From Lagopus muta (lineage: Eukaryota > Chordata > Aves > Galliformes > Phasianidae): a DNA stretch of 64,000 bases. Below are positions 1 to 48,235 of the stretch, piece after piece; positions within the stretch are counted from its first letter, which is position 1, and each line of letters starts with the position of its first letter. Position numbers and translations under genes: made by a program. The notes below the pieces were generated by a model. That model worked only from the letters and a program-made list of their open reading frames with translations. It made no database searches and was not told the DNA's origin. Where the stretch lies: contig NC_064436.1 of the NCBI RefSeq assembly GCF_023343835.1, positions 70,795,545-70,859,544 on the forward strand, read 5' to 3'.

Positions 1-247
1 CTTACTGAGGCCTGAAAGCTGTCAGCTGAGCAGGAAAAAGCTCCTGCATGAGAGGCAGCTCTGTGTGCTCCCCTGGGCTGTGACTTCACTGCTTTGTTTC
101 TGCAGCACGAGCTGCCCTGGGGCTGCCTGCCCCCCTCCCTGCCCCCCTCCCTGCTGTGCTGGGACGCCGACTGCTGTTGGATGCTCACTTTGTAGTGATT
201 TCAGTGCTGTCCTGCAGAACCCTCACGGTGTGTCCTCTGTCTCTCAG

Positions 248-1799
248 GAAATTGGGTGACGGGCTCTTCCTGCAGTGCTGTGAGGAAGTGGCAGAGCTCT
301 ACCCCAAGATCAAGTTTGACACCATGATAATTGACAACTGCTGCATGCAGGTGAGGATCCCGCTTCCTTACCCAGAGCCGTTCTGCACCTCCAGCTGCTG
401 CTCTGCCTGCTGGGCCAAGGGATAAAAAGCTGACACCTGAGGAGTGCTGCTGCTGTCAGCTGCCAGGTCTGGGTGCTTCCCCGTGTCCTGGCCCGAGGTC
501 TGCTGCTTGCAGGAGGGAGCACAAACTGGGCTCCCTGGGCCTTTCCCTGCTCTCCACCAGCTGAGGGCAGGAGCTGCAGGGCTGATGTCTGGGGCCTGCA
601 GCTGATGCCTGGGCTGGGCCCACAGCATCTGATCTGTCTCAGCAGTGCTCCCCACCGTTACTGAGCGCATTTCAGGCTGTCCCTGTGGTTCTGCTGTTGC
701 ACAACTCGCAGCCCCTGCCTTCCTGCTGTCGGCGCTGAGCGCTGCGCAGGGCTCACATCTTCCCTTCCCTCCGCGCAGCTGGTGCAGAACCCCTACCAGT
801 TCGACGTCCTGGTGATGCCAAACCTCTACGGGAACATCATCGACAACCTGGCGGCCGGTTTGGTGGGCGGTGCAGGCGTGGTGCCCGGGGAAAGCTACAG
901 CGCCGAGTACGCCGTCTTCGAGATGGTGAGGAGGCGGCCGCGCTGCCGGCGGCGCTGGAGCCGCTCTCTCTCGGCGGCGCTGGGGCCGCTCCGTCACCCG
1001 CTTGTCCTCCCGCAGGGCGCCCGGCACCCCTTTGCCCAGGCCGTGGGCAGGAACATCGCCAACCCCACGGCCATGCTGCTGTCGGCTGCCAACATGCTGC
1101 GGCACCTCAAGTACGGCCGGGGGCGGGGAGGGGGGCGGCGCTGCGTGCGGGGCCGGGAGCCGGGCTGGGAGCGGGGCCGGGAGCCGGGCTGGGAGCGGGG
1201 CTGGCGCTGAGCCGCGGCCGCCGTTCTCTCCGCAGCTTGGAATTCCACTCCAACTTGATCTCGGACGCGGTGAAGAAGGTGATCAAACTCGGAAAAGTGA
1301 GTGTTGGGTGAGCCGTGCGCGTGCCGCGTCCTGTGCGGGAGAGCTGGTGGTGCAGCGCGGCGCCGCGTTGTCCCTTAGGGACGGCGCCAACCTCTCGCCT
1401 CCCCTTCTTCACCCGAGGGACCGAATCAAACCCCTGCGTGTGTAGCTGTCGTGTAGAGCTGTAGTGAGCTGTAGCCAGCTGCAGTCAGCCCCTCTGCTTG
1501 GCTGGGTCTGCTGCCTTGGGATGCTCTAGCAGGGCTGGGGGACATCAGGTGGCCTCTTCGCGGCTTGCCCCCCTCTGGGCTCTGGCAGGGCGCACCGAGG
1601 GAAGCTGCTCTCCTCTCCTCTCCTGTCCTCTCCTTTCTCTCAGTGATTTCGCTCAGTTCACAATCACGTTTCTCCCTTGTTTTTCCCCTTCCCTGTGTTG
1701 GATTTTTAGGTTCGGACGCGAGACTTGGGAGGTTACTGCACCACTTCTGACTTCGTCAAGTCTGTGATTGACAACCTGCACCCCCACTATGGTGCCTAG
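248..1799 (+). CDS. IDH3B: Isocitrate dehydrogenase 3 beta subunit, 3' part (main last exon)
   Basis: Exons 248-350, 779-925, 1016-1110, 1236-1296 and 1710-1799 (stop TAG 1797-1799), all with AG/GT borders and joining in frame. The first shown exon starts with the third base of a split codon, so the gene begins left of the window. The peptide runs from [17 protein letters not shown] through [19 protein letters not shown] and [20 protein letters not shown] to a [15 protein letters not shown] tail. This is the C-terminal half of the mitochondrial NAD-dependent isocitrate dehydrogenase beta subunit. In the matrix alpha2-beta-gamma enzyme, beta is a non-catalytic structural partner of alpha. The tail distinguishes beta from gamma. 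A second tail exon lies downstream. The gene converges on NOP56, the same pairing as in mammals. Confidence 0.95.
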
Positions 1800-2108
1800 G
1801 AGCCCCACTCGCCCGCGGCGAGCCCTGGGACCTCACTGCGCCCTGCAGCGGCCTCCCCCACCGTAGTTTAAAGCCCCGCAGCCATTCCTTCCCCTGCCCT
1901 CGCCCTGGGCCTCGGGGGAGGAGGGGGTTCTCCTCTTCCCCAGCCCAGTGCCCACCCGGAGCCCCGGTGGCCGCATCTCCCTTCTCCCCACAGCCGAGCG
2001 GTGCCAGAGGAGGTGGCAGCCCCCAGGCACACCCCAGGCAGGCAGCTCTGCACAGCAGCGGGACCCGGGGTCCTGCCGACGTCATTCCGTGCCCCCAGAG
2101 GCTTTAGC

Positions 2109-2114
2109 AATAAA
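2109..2114 (+). terminator. Poly(A) signal of the main IDH3B isoform
   Basis: Canonical AATAAA about 310 bp after the stop at 1799, in a GC-rich 3' UTR. Confidence 0.7.
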
Positions 2115-2942
2115 TAGGACCCCAGGGCTGAGGCCCTGCGCTGGGGGCGTGCGAGGGCAGCTGTTGGCTTGGAGCGTCCCGTGAGGCGCAGTGCTACGTG
2201 CAGCAAAGGGAGATGTGAGGTTTGCTCAGGAGCTGCCCAGGGTCGGCCCTGCGTCCTGTCCTTACCAGTGGCTGCTTGCTGAAGGCTGTCAGCTCAGCCC
2301 CCCCTTCCATTCACAGCTCCCTGCCGCTCCTCCTGTGCCCAGCCATAGCAAGGTGGGGGTCAGCCTGTGCTGAGCCCTGCTGGCCTTGCAGGGGGATGAG
2401 GCTGCAGGAGCTCTTGCTGGGACCAAGGGAGGCTCTGCCCCACAGCTGCGTGTGTGAGCGAGCGTCTGGGACCCGCGTTTAACTACCTGTGCTTCGTGTT
2501 TTGTATGCAAATAAATGGGTCCGGTGCTCCCCCCTCCCCGCACCCGGCCCCGGTGCCGTTTCCCCACAGCCCTGCTTGCTGCCTGCATCCCAAATCACCC
2601 CATCGGGGCACGGCCGGCCCTGGGCTGCAGCTGGGACGCAACGCCCCCCCTTCAAGGAGCGCGCGGAGCAGCAGCCCAACGCTCCTCTCTTCCTTCAGCC
2701 GCCTCTTGGCAGCTGCTGGGAGCAGAGGAAGCTGCAGCCCTGCGTTCCGCTGGGGCAGGGGGCCGCGGTTGGGGTTCTGCAAGGCAGAGAGCGGCGGGGC
2801 TGAGCTGTAAGCATGGGCAGAGATCCGTAGGGACGGCGCACACGGAGCGGCGCTCGCCCGACCCCGGAGGCACAGAGGAACGGCCGCAGCCCACGGCAGC
2901 TCAGCGCCTCTCCCTCCTCACTGACGCCGCCTTTTGTTGCAG

Positions 2943-3020
2943 GTGCGCACAGCAGACATGGGCGGATACGCCACGTCCCTGGATTTCACCCACGCTGTGA
3001 TTGGGGCCCTGGATGTGTAG
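2943..3020 (+). CDS. IDH3B: IDH3B alternative last exon
   Basis: After a pyrimidine tract and CAG acceptor (2940-2942), frame 2943-3020 encodes VRTADMGGYATSLDF followed by about ten residues and TAG. It is a paralogous copy of the main last exon: both start VRT.D(M/L)GGY and both accept the phase-0 donor after 1296. Mammalian IDH3B makes the same two C-terminal isoforms, so this is a conserved mutually exclusive terminal exon. It has its own AATAAA at 3088-3093. Confidence 0.88.
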   Translation: MRTADMGGYATSLDFTHAVIGALDV

Positions 3021-3087
3021 GGCTGCTGCTCGGCCTCTGGCAGCCGTGCCGCTCGGCTGCCTGCTCGGTAATTTATTGCTTCCCTGG

Positions 3088-3093
3088 AATAAA
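3088..3093 (+). terminator. Poly(A) signal of the alternative IDH3B isoform
   Basis: Canonical AATAAA 68 bp after the alternative stop at 3020. Using it requires readthrough of the signal at 2109, so splice choice and poly(A) choice must be coupled. Confidence 0.75.
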
Positions 3094-3373
3094 GCAGCCT
3101 CTGCAATGTAACGGTGCAGCGGGGGGGGGGGTGGGCAGCCTCGCCATCTCATCTCCTCGCTCCATCCCCACCTGTGTGCCACCGGCAGCCCCTCCTGGCT
3201 GCAGGAACAGAGCACAGCCCTGTGCCGTGTGCTCCAGCAGCTCCGTGCCGCTGTGGGGTGCAGTGCTGTCACTGGGCACCGCGCTGAGGGCTCCCGCAGC
3301 CACCATTGGACTCTGTGAGGCCCAGCGGCGGCAGCAGCAGACAAGGAGCGCAGCTCAACACCAACCCGAGCCC

Positions 3374-3379
3374 TTTATT
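3374..3379 (-). terminator. NOP56 poly(A) signal
   Basis: TTTATT on + (AATAAA on -), about 260 bp beyond the NOP56 stop. The convergent IDH3B signal is at 3088-3093, so the two 3' ends are about 280 bp apart. Confidence 0.75.
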
Positions 3380-3639
3380 GAGGCTCAGTCACACTGCACA
3401 GGCTGTCGCCCTCTGGCAGCCAGGACGGCGCGCAGCTGCAGCCGCTGCAGGGCTCTGCAAGGCACCAGGAGCCCCGGCTGAGCGCGGCCACGGGGCGCAG
3501 AGCAGAGCTGCCCAACGCCTGCAGTGCTGGGCACGGGGCTGCCGGCAATCGGACGGCGGGTTGAGGAGCTGCAGCCAAACGAAGGTGGCCTCTGAGTCCG
3601 CAGTGCTGGAGCACAGCCCTGCTCCTGCTGCCCCCCGCT

Positions 3640-6600
3640 TTAATCCTCCTCCAAGTCCTTGGCCTTTTTCTTCTTCTTCTTCTCCAGGGGGGCGCCCTCT
3701 GCCAGCAGTTTCCTTTTCTTCTTGGGCAAGGCCTCTTCCTCCAGCCCGTTCTCCTCTGGCTCTGTGGCAGCTTCCTGCTCCTGCTCCTTCTTCTTCTTCT
3801 TCTTTTTCTTTGGCTCTATGTTGTTTTCCTAAGAGAAAACACACAGTGAGGGCCCAGCCTGTGGAGCATAGAGACAAACACTGGCTCCTTGCAACAACCC
3901 AGCAGTGTGCCCAGGTGGCCAGGAAGGGCAATGGCAGCCTGGCCTGCAGCAGAAACAGCGCTGCCAGCAGAGCAGGGAGCTGAGCATCCATCCCTGTGTG
4001 CAGCTCTGTGAGGCCGCACCTCGAGGGCTGGGTGCAGTTTTGGGCCCCTCACTGCAGGGAAGACATGGAGGGCCTGGAACGTGTTGAAAGGAGGGCAGGG
4101 AAATGGTGAGGGGTCTGGAGCACAGGGCTGAGGAGAGGCTGAAGGAGCTGGGAATGTTCAGTGTGAGAAGAGGAGCTGAGGGCAGAGCTCACTGCTCTCT
4201 ATGGCTGCTGCAGGGAGCTGGGGGGCGGCCTCTGCTCTGGTGCCATCAGCGATAGGAGCAGAGGGAACGGCTTCAAGCTGCGGCAGGGGAGATTGAGGCT
4301 GGGCGTGAGGAAGAATTGCTGGTCAGCAAGGTGGGCAGCACTGCAATGGATGCCCAGGGAGGTGGGGGAGGCAGCGAGCCTGGGGGTGTTGAAGGCAAGG
4401 CTGGATGGGAGCTGTTGGACTGGGGGAGCTTTGAGGTCTTTTCCAACCTGGGTGATACTATGATTCTATAACCCCCCCCCCCCCAAGCTGCGTTGGGGCC
4501 CAAACATCCCCCAGCCCTGCAGGGCAGTGGGGCAAGAGCAGCAGACGCTGCTGAACAGCTCACTGCACAGAGAGGCCACCACCAACCCACCCCAAAGGGC
4601 ACTTGGAGCCTCTGCCCTCACCTCTGCCTCCTGCACAGAGTTCTCCATCTCCTCTGCAGCTGCAGCCAGAGCCTCCAGGCGCCGCTTCTCCCGCTTCTTC
4701 CTCTTCTTCTCCTTCTTTTCCTGCTTCCTTTTGACCTCAGCCACCACCTCGTTGGCCTGCAGGGAGCAGAGGAGCGCTCAGTGCAGGGCTGGACTCCCAC
4801 CCCCCCCCCCTTCCAGCACAGCCGTCGGATCAGCCTCATTAAATCAGCTTTTTGCCTCCACAGCAGGTCAGGTGGGTGCTCCACATCACGTCCGACACCA
4901 TGCCCACCCAGCAGCCCCACCTCCCCGCAGCCTCACCTCCACCACGGCCTCCTTCATGACCTCCAGGTTCTTGCGGGGCGGCTCTCCGGTCTCATAGAAC
5001 GCCAGCCGTTCCTCCACCTGCTCCCTCAGCTTGTCCCCAAAGACGCTGGTGGGAACCTCTGTGGGGACAGCAGGGCTCAGCCCCCCTCATGCACCCAAGC
5101 CAGGCGCCCACCTCCCCCCATCCCAGCCTCCGCTCAGCCCACAGAACTCAACATTCACTCCGTGAAATGCTGCTGACGAAAAATCTTCCCATCACAGCAG
5201 AGGCTGCTTCCCCCGCCCCCATCCCAGCCCCATCCCAGCCCCATCCCAGCCCCATCCCAGCCCCATCCCAGCCCCATCCCAGCCCCATCCCAGCCCCATC
5301 CCAGCCCCATCCCAGCCCCCATCCCAGCCCCCATCCCAGCCCCCATCCCACCCCCATCCCAGCCCCCATCCCAGCCCCCCAGACCTGAGAAGCAGTCGAT
5401 GCGGGAGGCGATGGTGCATTTGTTGGCCAGGTAGCGGGAGATGCGCCCTTTGTTCTTGGCGGCCGCGCGCCCGATGAAGGTGGAGTGGAAGATGAGGCCG
5501 TACTTGGGGGTGTTCCCTCGTGTCTTCAAAGCCCTGCCACAAACCCAGCGCACCATCGGGGGCAGCCCGGGACCGAGGTGCCCCGATGGGAGCTGCCGCC
5601 CCTCCACCCCCCAGGGCCGCTGCCCCGCTCCCCACCCTCTGACCTCACACAGCGCGCTCGGCACGAGCTGCTGAGCCGCGGCGGTCGCTCAGGGGCTGGG
5701 GCCGGCAGCTCACATGCGGCCGAGGCCGGAGCAGCCCGGCGCATCGCAGCCGGCAGCCCAGGGAGCCGCCATCACCGCGACCACCCTGCGGCGGTACCTG
5801 AACAGGGCTTTCTCAGCCCCCAGGATCTGCACCGTCGAGGCCGGGTACTTGGCCAGGTTCGTCAGGCTGCCGGCGTGGGAGATGAGGCGGGCGCCCACCT
5901 GCGAGGGGACGCGGGGTTACGGCTGCCCTCGGAGCACTGGGGCCACGAGGGGGGGGGGGGGGCAGGCAGCACCCAGCCGGGATCAGCAATGAGGATTGTC
6001 AGCACAGCGGCTCAGTGGATTGACAGATTCACTCAGACATCACTTCCACGGCCCAGGGGGGAGAGGGGGGAGAGGGGGGAACGCACTCACTCACCACCTC
6101 CCCGATGAGGGCTGAGAGGCTGGGGGCCACCTGGCTCATCTTGGAGCGCAGGTACTCCTGCAGGCCCTTACGGTACTCGGACAGAGAGATCACACGGCTG
6201 GAGAAGCTCTCGATGTTGATGAGGTCGATGGGGGAGATGTCCATCCCTGCGGAAAGCAGCGTCAGGGAGCCGAGCTCCGCCAGCAGCTCCACGGGCTGCA
6301 CAGAACCCCACTCACCCATGGAGGAGCGGGACGCCTCCAGGATGGCCTGAGCCTTGGCGCCATCCATGACGATCTCCTCCAGCCCCTCCAGGCTCTCCTC
6401 GCTCAGCTCCTTGCGGTTGCCGATGAATTTGGCCAGCCGGCAGTAGGTGTAGTTCTCAGACACGATCTTGATCAGCTCAGGGAAGTGGTACCCGTACCAC
6501 TCGCTGCAGGACAGCATCAGCACAGGCGCTGCCCCCACACCGACCCCCTGCACCGACCCCACAGCCCCCCGGCCACCCGTGTCCCCCCGGTCACAATCCG

Positions 6601-7743
6601 GCCGCAGCACCGCCGCCCCAGCCGGGGTGTTACCCGAGGCCGTGCTCTGCCTCCCCGTTCTTTGCAGGCGGTTGGAGACGCAGCCGCCCGCGGTAAGCGT
6701 GGGGAGGCCCCACACCGCCACCCTGCCCAGCCCGGCCCCCCGCTCACCGCACGCGCATGGAGAAGGTGTTGATGTCCTTGTCCAGCTGGTCCAGCAGACT
6801 GATGGACTGGATGATCATGTTGTCCACGCGGTTCACGTTGAACTTCACCTTGGCCCGGGAGTAGCTGTGGCCAAGGCCGAGCTGCGCCTTGGAGGCCGAC
6901 TGCGCCGTGAGGCCCTTCACCAGGGCATGGAAGTGCAGGCGGATCCCTGCAGGGGGACAAACCGTCACCGGCCCCATCCCCACCGCCATCCCCATCCCCA
7001 CACGCAGCCCTGTGCCCCGCAGCTCGACTCACCCCGCAGGATCTCGGCCACCACACCGCCGGTCTGGCACTGATAGCCCAACTCCTCCAGGATGGCGGCC
7101 CCGATTTTGGCGTCTCCCACCCCCAGCAGCGCCTTCTTCTTCTTGGCCGGCATCGACGTCTCCAGCAGCAGCCGCAGATCCTCGTGCAGGATCCCTGCGG
7201 GACGCGGAGCGGCGCTTAGCGGGGCGGGCCGGGAGCCGCACGGGGGAGCCGCGCGCCGCGCTCACCCTCGGAGACGGCGTTCATGTTCTCCAGGGCGCTC
7301 TGCGCGGATTTGAACGGGGAAAAGGCCACGAGCTTCACCACGTTGTGGAACTTGCCGACGGTGAGCACGCTCTCCTCCACCTGCGGCGGGACGCGGTCAC
7401 AGCCCGGAGCGGCACTCGGGGCCGTCACGCCCCCACCCCCGGCCCGGCCCGTACCTGCGGCAGCAACAAACCGATCTCCTCCACCTCGCGGACGGCGAAC
7501 AGCGCGTACCCGGCGGCATGTTCGAACAGCACGTGCAGCAGCACCTGAGCGAGCGCCGCCGTCAGCGCGGGCCCGGGACACCCGCCAGGCCCCGATCCGC
7601 GCCCGCTGCGATGAGGGCGGCCCCGATCCGATCCGACCCGCGCCCGCGGCCCCCCGGCCCTCTCCCGCCCGCCTCCCCCGCCCGGCGTTGCGACCCCGGC
7701 CCGATGCGGGCGGATTCGGCCCCGCAGGCCCCGCGCTCACCAT
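3640..7743 (-). CDS. NOP56: NOP56 box C/D snoRNP core protein
   Basis: Twelve coding exons: 7741-7743, 7455-7544, 7266-7380, 7033-7194, 6748-6946, 6316-6503, 6095-6246, 5798-5898, 5385-5533, 4937-5058, 4622-4756, 3640-3828. They total 1605 nt in frame, 534 residues. Order: N-terminal NOP5/NOP56 domain starting [16 protein letters not shown], coiled-coil region, Nop domain ([30 protein letters not shown]), then a lysine-rich tail of KKKKK blocks ending [11 protein letters not shown]56 pairs with NOP58 and fibrillarin on box C/D snoRNAs in the nucleolus. The start ATG stands alone in exon 1 (donor immediately after it). Two box C/D snoRNAs lie in its introns, as in mammals. The tail is somewhat shorter than in human. 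Confidence 0.97.
3916..4470 (+). mobile_element. CR1 LINE 3' fragment in the last NOP56 intron
   Basis: Contains typical CR1 C-terminal and 3' UTR landmarks: GAGGCCGCACCTCGAGGG near 4010, GGGCCCCTCACTGCAGG, and the 3' end TTTTCCAACCTGGGTGAT followed by ATTCTAT. It is 5' truncated, opposite in orientation to NOP56, full of stops, and followed directly by a poly(C) run at 4471-4484. Confidence 0.85.
4824..4896 (-). ncRNA. SNORD57: Box C/D snoRNA SNORD57 (U57), guide for 18S Am99
   Basis: In the 180-bp NOP56 intron 4757-4936. On the minus strand: a 5' stem strand (4891-4896), box C-like GTGATGT (4883-4889), and box D CTGA (4830-4833). The 3' strand GTCGG(A) partner at 4824-4829 gives a perfect 6-bp terminal stem. 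Directly before box D is a 13-nt guide whose complement (4835-4847) equals 18S rRNA CTCATTAAATCAG. The base five positions upstream of box D pairs with the A in CTCA. Counting from the 5' end of human 18S as I recall it, this is A99, the known U57 target. Human U57 is also in a NOP56 intron. Confidence 0.9.
5219..5381. repeat. 11-12 bp minisatellite in a NOP56 intron
   Basis: About 14 copies of ATCCCAGCCCC, the last ones 12 bp, ending right at the splice donor near 5384. On the NOP56 transcript it reads GGGGCTGGGAT repeatedly, so it is G-run rich and could form quadruplexes. Open frames across it are an artefact of periodicity. Confidence 0.95.
5983..6045 (-). ncRNA. SNORD110: Box C/D snoRNA, SNORD110-type
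   Basis: In the 196-bp NOP56 intron 5899-6094. On the minus strand: box C-like GTGATGT (6037-6043), box D' CTGA (6012-6015), box D CTGA (5983-5986). Before D' is a 13-nt guide whose complement (6017-6029) is GGATTGACAGATT, matching a conserved 18S rRNA stretch. The +5 rule places methylation on the U of GGAU. In human this is the site I associate with SNORD110, also NOP56-hosted, but the name is from memory. The terminal stem is short (about 3 bp), weaker than in SNORD57. Confidence 0.75.
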
Positions 7744-7823
7744 CGTGCCGCCAGCGCCGCCCGGAACTGAGAACACCGCACCGGAAGCCCGCTTTATCGG
7801 AAACCCGCCCCGCCCGCACGCAG

Positions 7824-7996
7824 CCAATCGGCGGCGGCACCGCCCCTCCCGCCAACCAATCAACGCAGGCTTCCTCTAGAAGGGCGTCCGCAGCCAATGA
7901 GCGAGCGACAGACGCGGATCCGCCCACCTTTACTCTCTCGGCCAATCAGACACGCGCACTGCAGCTACCGCCCGCCTCTTCCCGCTCCCAGCCAAT
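7824..7996 (-). promoter_or_regulatory. NOP56 promoter: five CCAAT (NF-Y) boxes
   Basis: CCAAT at 7824-7828, 7856-7860, 7894-7898, 7942-7946 and 7992-7996, all in the same orientation and spaced 32, 38, 48 and 50 bp. They lie 80-255 bp upstream of the NOP56 start codon in a CpG-rich stretch. The pattern fits an NF-Y driven housekeeping promoter. Confidence 0.75.
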
Positions 7997-8078
7997 GGGA
8001 ACGGCCGCAGCGCTTTCCCCGCGTTCCGCTCGGTTCGCTGCACGCACGTGCGCTCCTGCCCCCCCTCCCGCCGTGCCG

Positions 8079-8084
8079 CACGTG
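8079..8084. promoter_or_regulatory. E-box CACGTG upstream of NOP56
   Basis: Palindromic CACGTG in the CpG-rich NOP56 upstream region, about 340 bp from the start codon. NOP56 is a known MYC target in mammals, which makes the site plausible. Confidence 0.5.
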
Positions 8085-8186
8085 GCCGGAGCCCCGGCAC
8101 CTCCCGCCCCCCAGCAGCCCTCCCCCCCGGCACCCCAACCGCGGTGCGGCCGAAAGAAGGCGTGGAGCCGCGTGGCTGCACGAGGC

Positions 8187-8192
8187 TTTATT
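8187..8192 (-). terminator. DCTN1 poly(A) signal
   Basis: TTTATT on + (AATAAA on -), 63 bp beyond the DCTN1 stop at 8255. The 3' UTR is very short and abuts the NOP56 promoter. Confidence 0.8.
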
Positions 8193-8254
8193 GGGCGGGA
8201 GGGGAACGGGGGGGTTTCTCCGCCGGGGGGGACACGCGATGCTCCGGGGGGGTC

Positions 8255-47151
<38,897 letters not shown>

Positions 47152-47935
47152 CCGCCGTCGCCCTTTATCCCGACGAGGTGTTTATTATTCCTCGGTAGCG
47201 GCTCGGCTCATGGCTGGCAGCGGCACGGCGCGGGCTCTCGGGCTGCGGCCGATCTCCTCGGGCCCGGCGGCGCTCAGCCGGGCGGCAGCGAGAGGGCAGA
47301 GCCGCGTTCCGGCAGAGGATGCTCCGGCACGGGGCCGCAGGAATCCAGCCCAGCTGACGGAGCTGCGTACTGCGCTCCCACTCAGCGCCGCAGCGCGGCC
47401 CGCTGGGTCCTAACGCCGCCGGCCGGGCCGCCGCTGCAGCGAGCGGGGCGAACCACGGCCGCAAAGCCGCGCACCCTCCGCTCTGCGAGCGAAGTCATCG
47501 CTCCGGCGGCGAGGCGTGGGGTTGTGGGCAAGCTGTGCCGCTCCCCCGGCGCCCCGCAGCTCGCAGCGGCAGCTCGCGCAGCTCCGAAGCCCGGCCGACG
47601 GCGGCGCCCAGGGGGGAGGCGAGGGCCGCCCGCAGGGAGCAGCGCCCACCGGCAGCGGGGTCCCGGCTGGGCGCACCGACGAACCACGGCAAGCGCGGCG
47701 CCCCTCATCTCCCGCACGGCCGCGGCCAACTTCTGAACGTTGTACGAAGGGCCGACGAGAAGCCGAGCCCTGCGCCACGTGCGGCGCTGCCCCGCGCCCA
47801 GCTGGGGTCTGTTTAACACGGAGAGGCTGGGCAGGAAGGAGCCCGGGGCAGCGCTGGGGCGGCGACAAACCGCAGCCACTGGGGCAAAGCACAGCGACAG
47901 CTCCATCTGGAAGCAGAGCCGAAATGGAGTTCGTG

Positions 47936-48235
47936 GAATCACGGAATGGCCTGGGCTGCAAAGGGCCGCAACGCTCATCTCGTTCCAACCCTGCTGTGTG
48001 CAGGGTCACCAAGGGCACACAGGGACACGTAGATCCCCATAGAGACCCACAGACACCCCAAGGGATGAATAGAGACACACAGATCCCTATGGAGACTCAC
48101 ACAGACCCACAGGGACCCACAGATCCCCCATAGGGTCGCACAGAGACCCACAGAATCACAGAACGGCCTGGGTTGCAAAGGCCCACAGCGCTCATCTCAT
48201 TGCAACCCCCTGCTGCATGCAGGGTCCCCAACCAG
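47936..48235 (-). repeat. Two CR1 3' ends flanking a degenerate 20-bp tandem array
   Basis: 47936-48010 and 48148-48235 are both antisense CR1 termini (GAATCACGGAATGGCCTGGG and GAATCACAGAACGGCCTGGG). Between them (48013-48148) are roughly six imperfect units of the type ACAGAGACCCACAGATCCCC. Confidence 0.75.

Noticed and set aside
6504-6747. Possible H/ACA snoRNA (SNORA51 counterpart) in a NOP56 intron
   Set aside because: An AGAGCA H-box-like motif and hairpins exist, but no convincing ACA box spacing or guide pocket could be found by eye.
7545-7740. SCA36-like GGCCTG repeat in NOP56 intron 1
   Set aside because: Only isolated single copies of the hexamer are present; no array.
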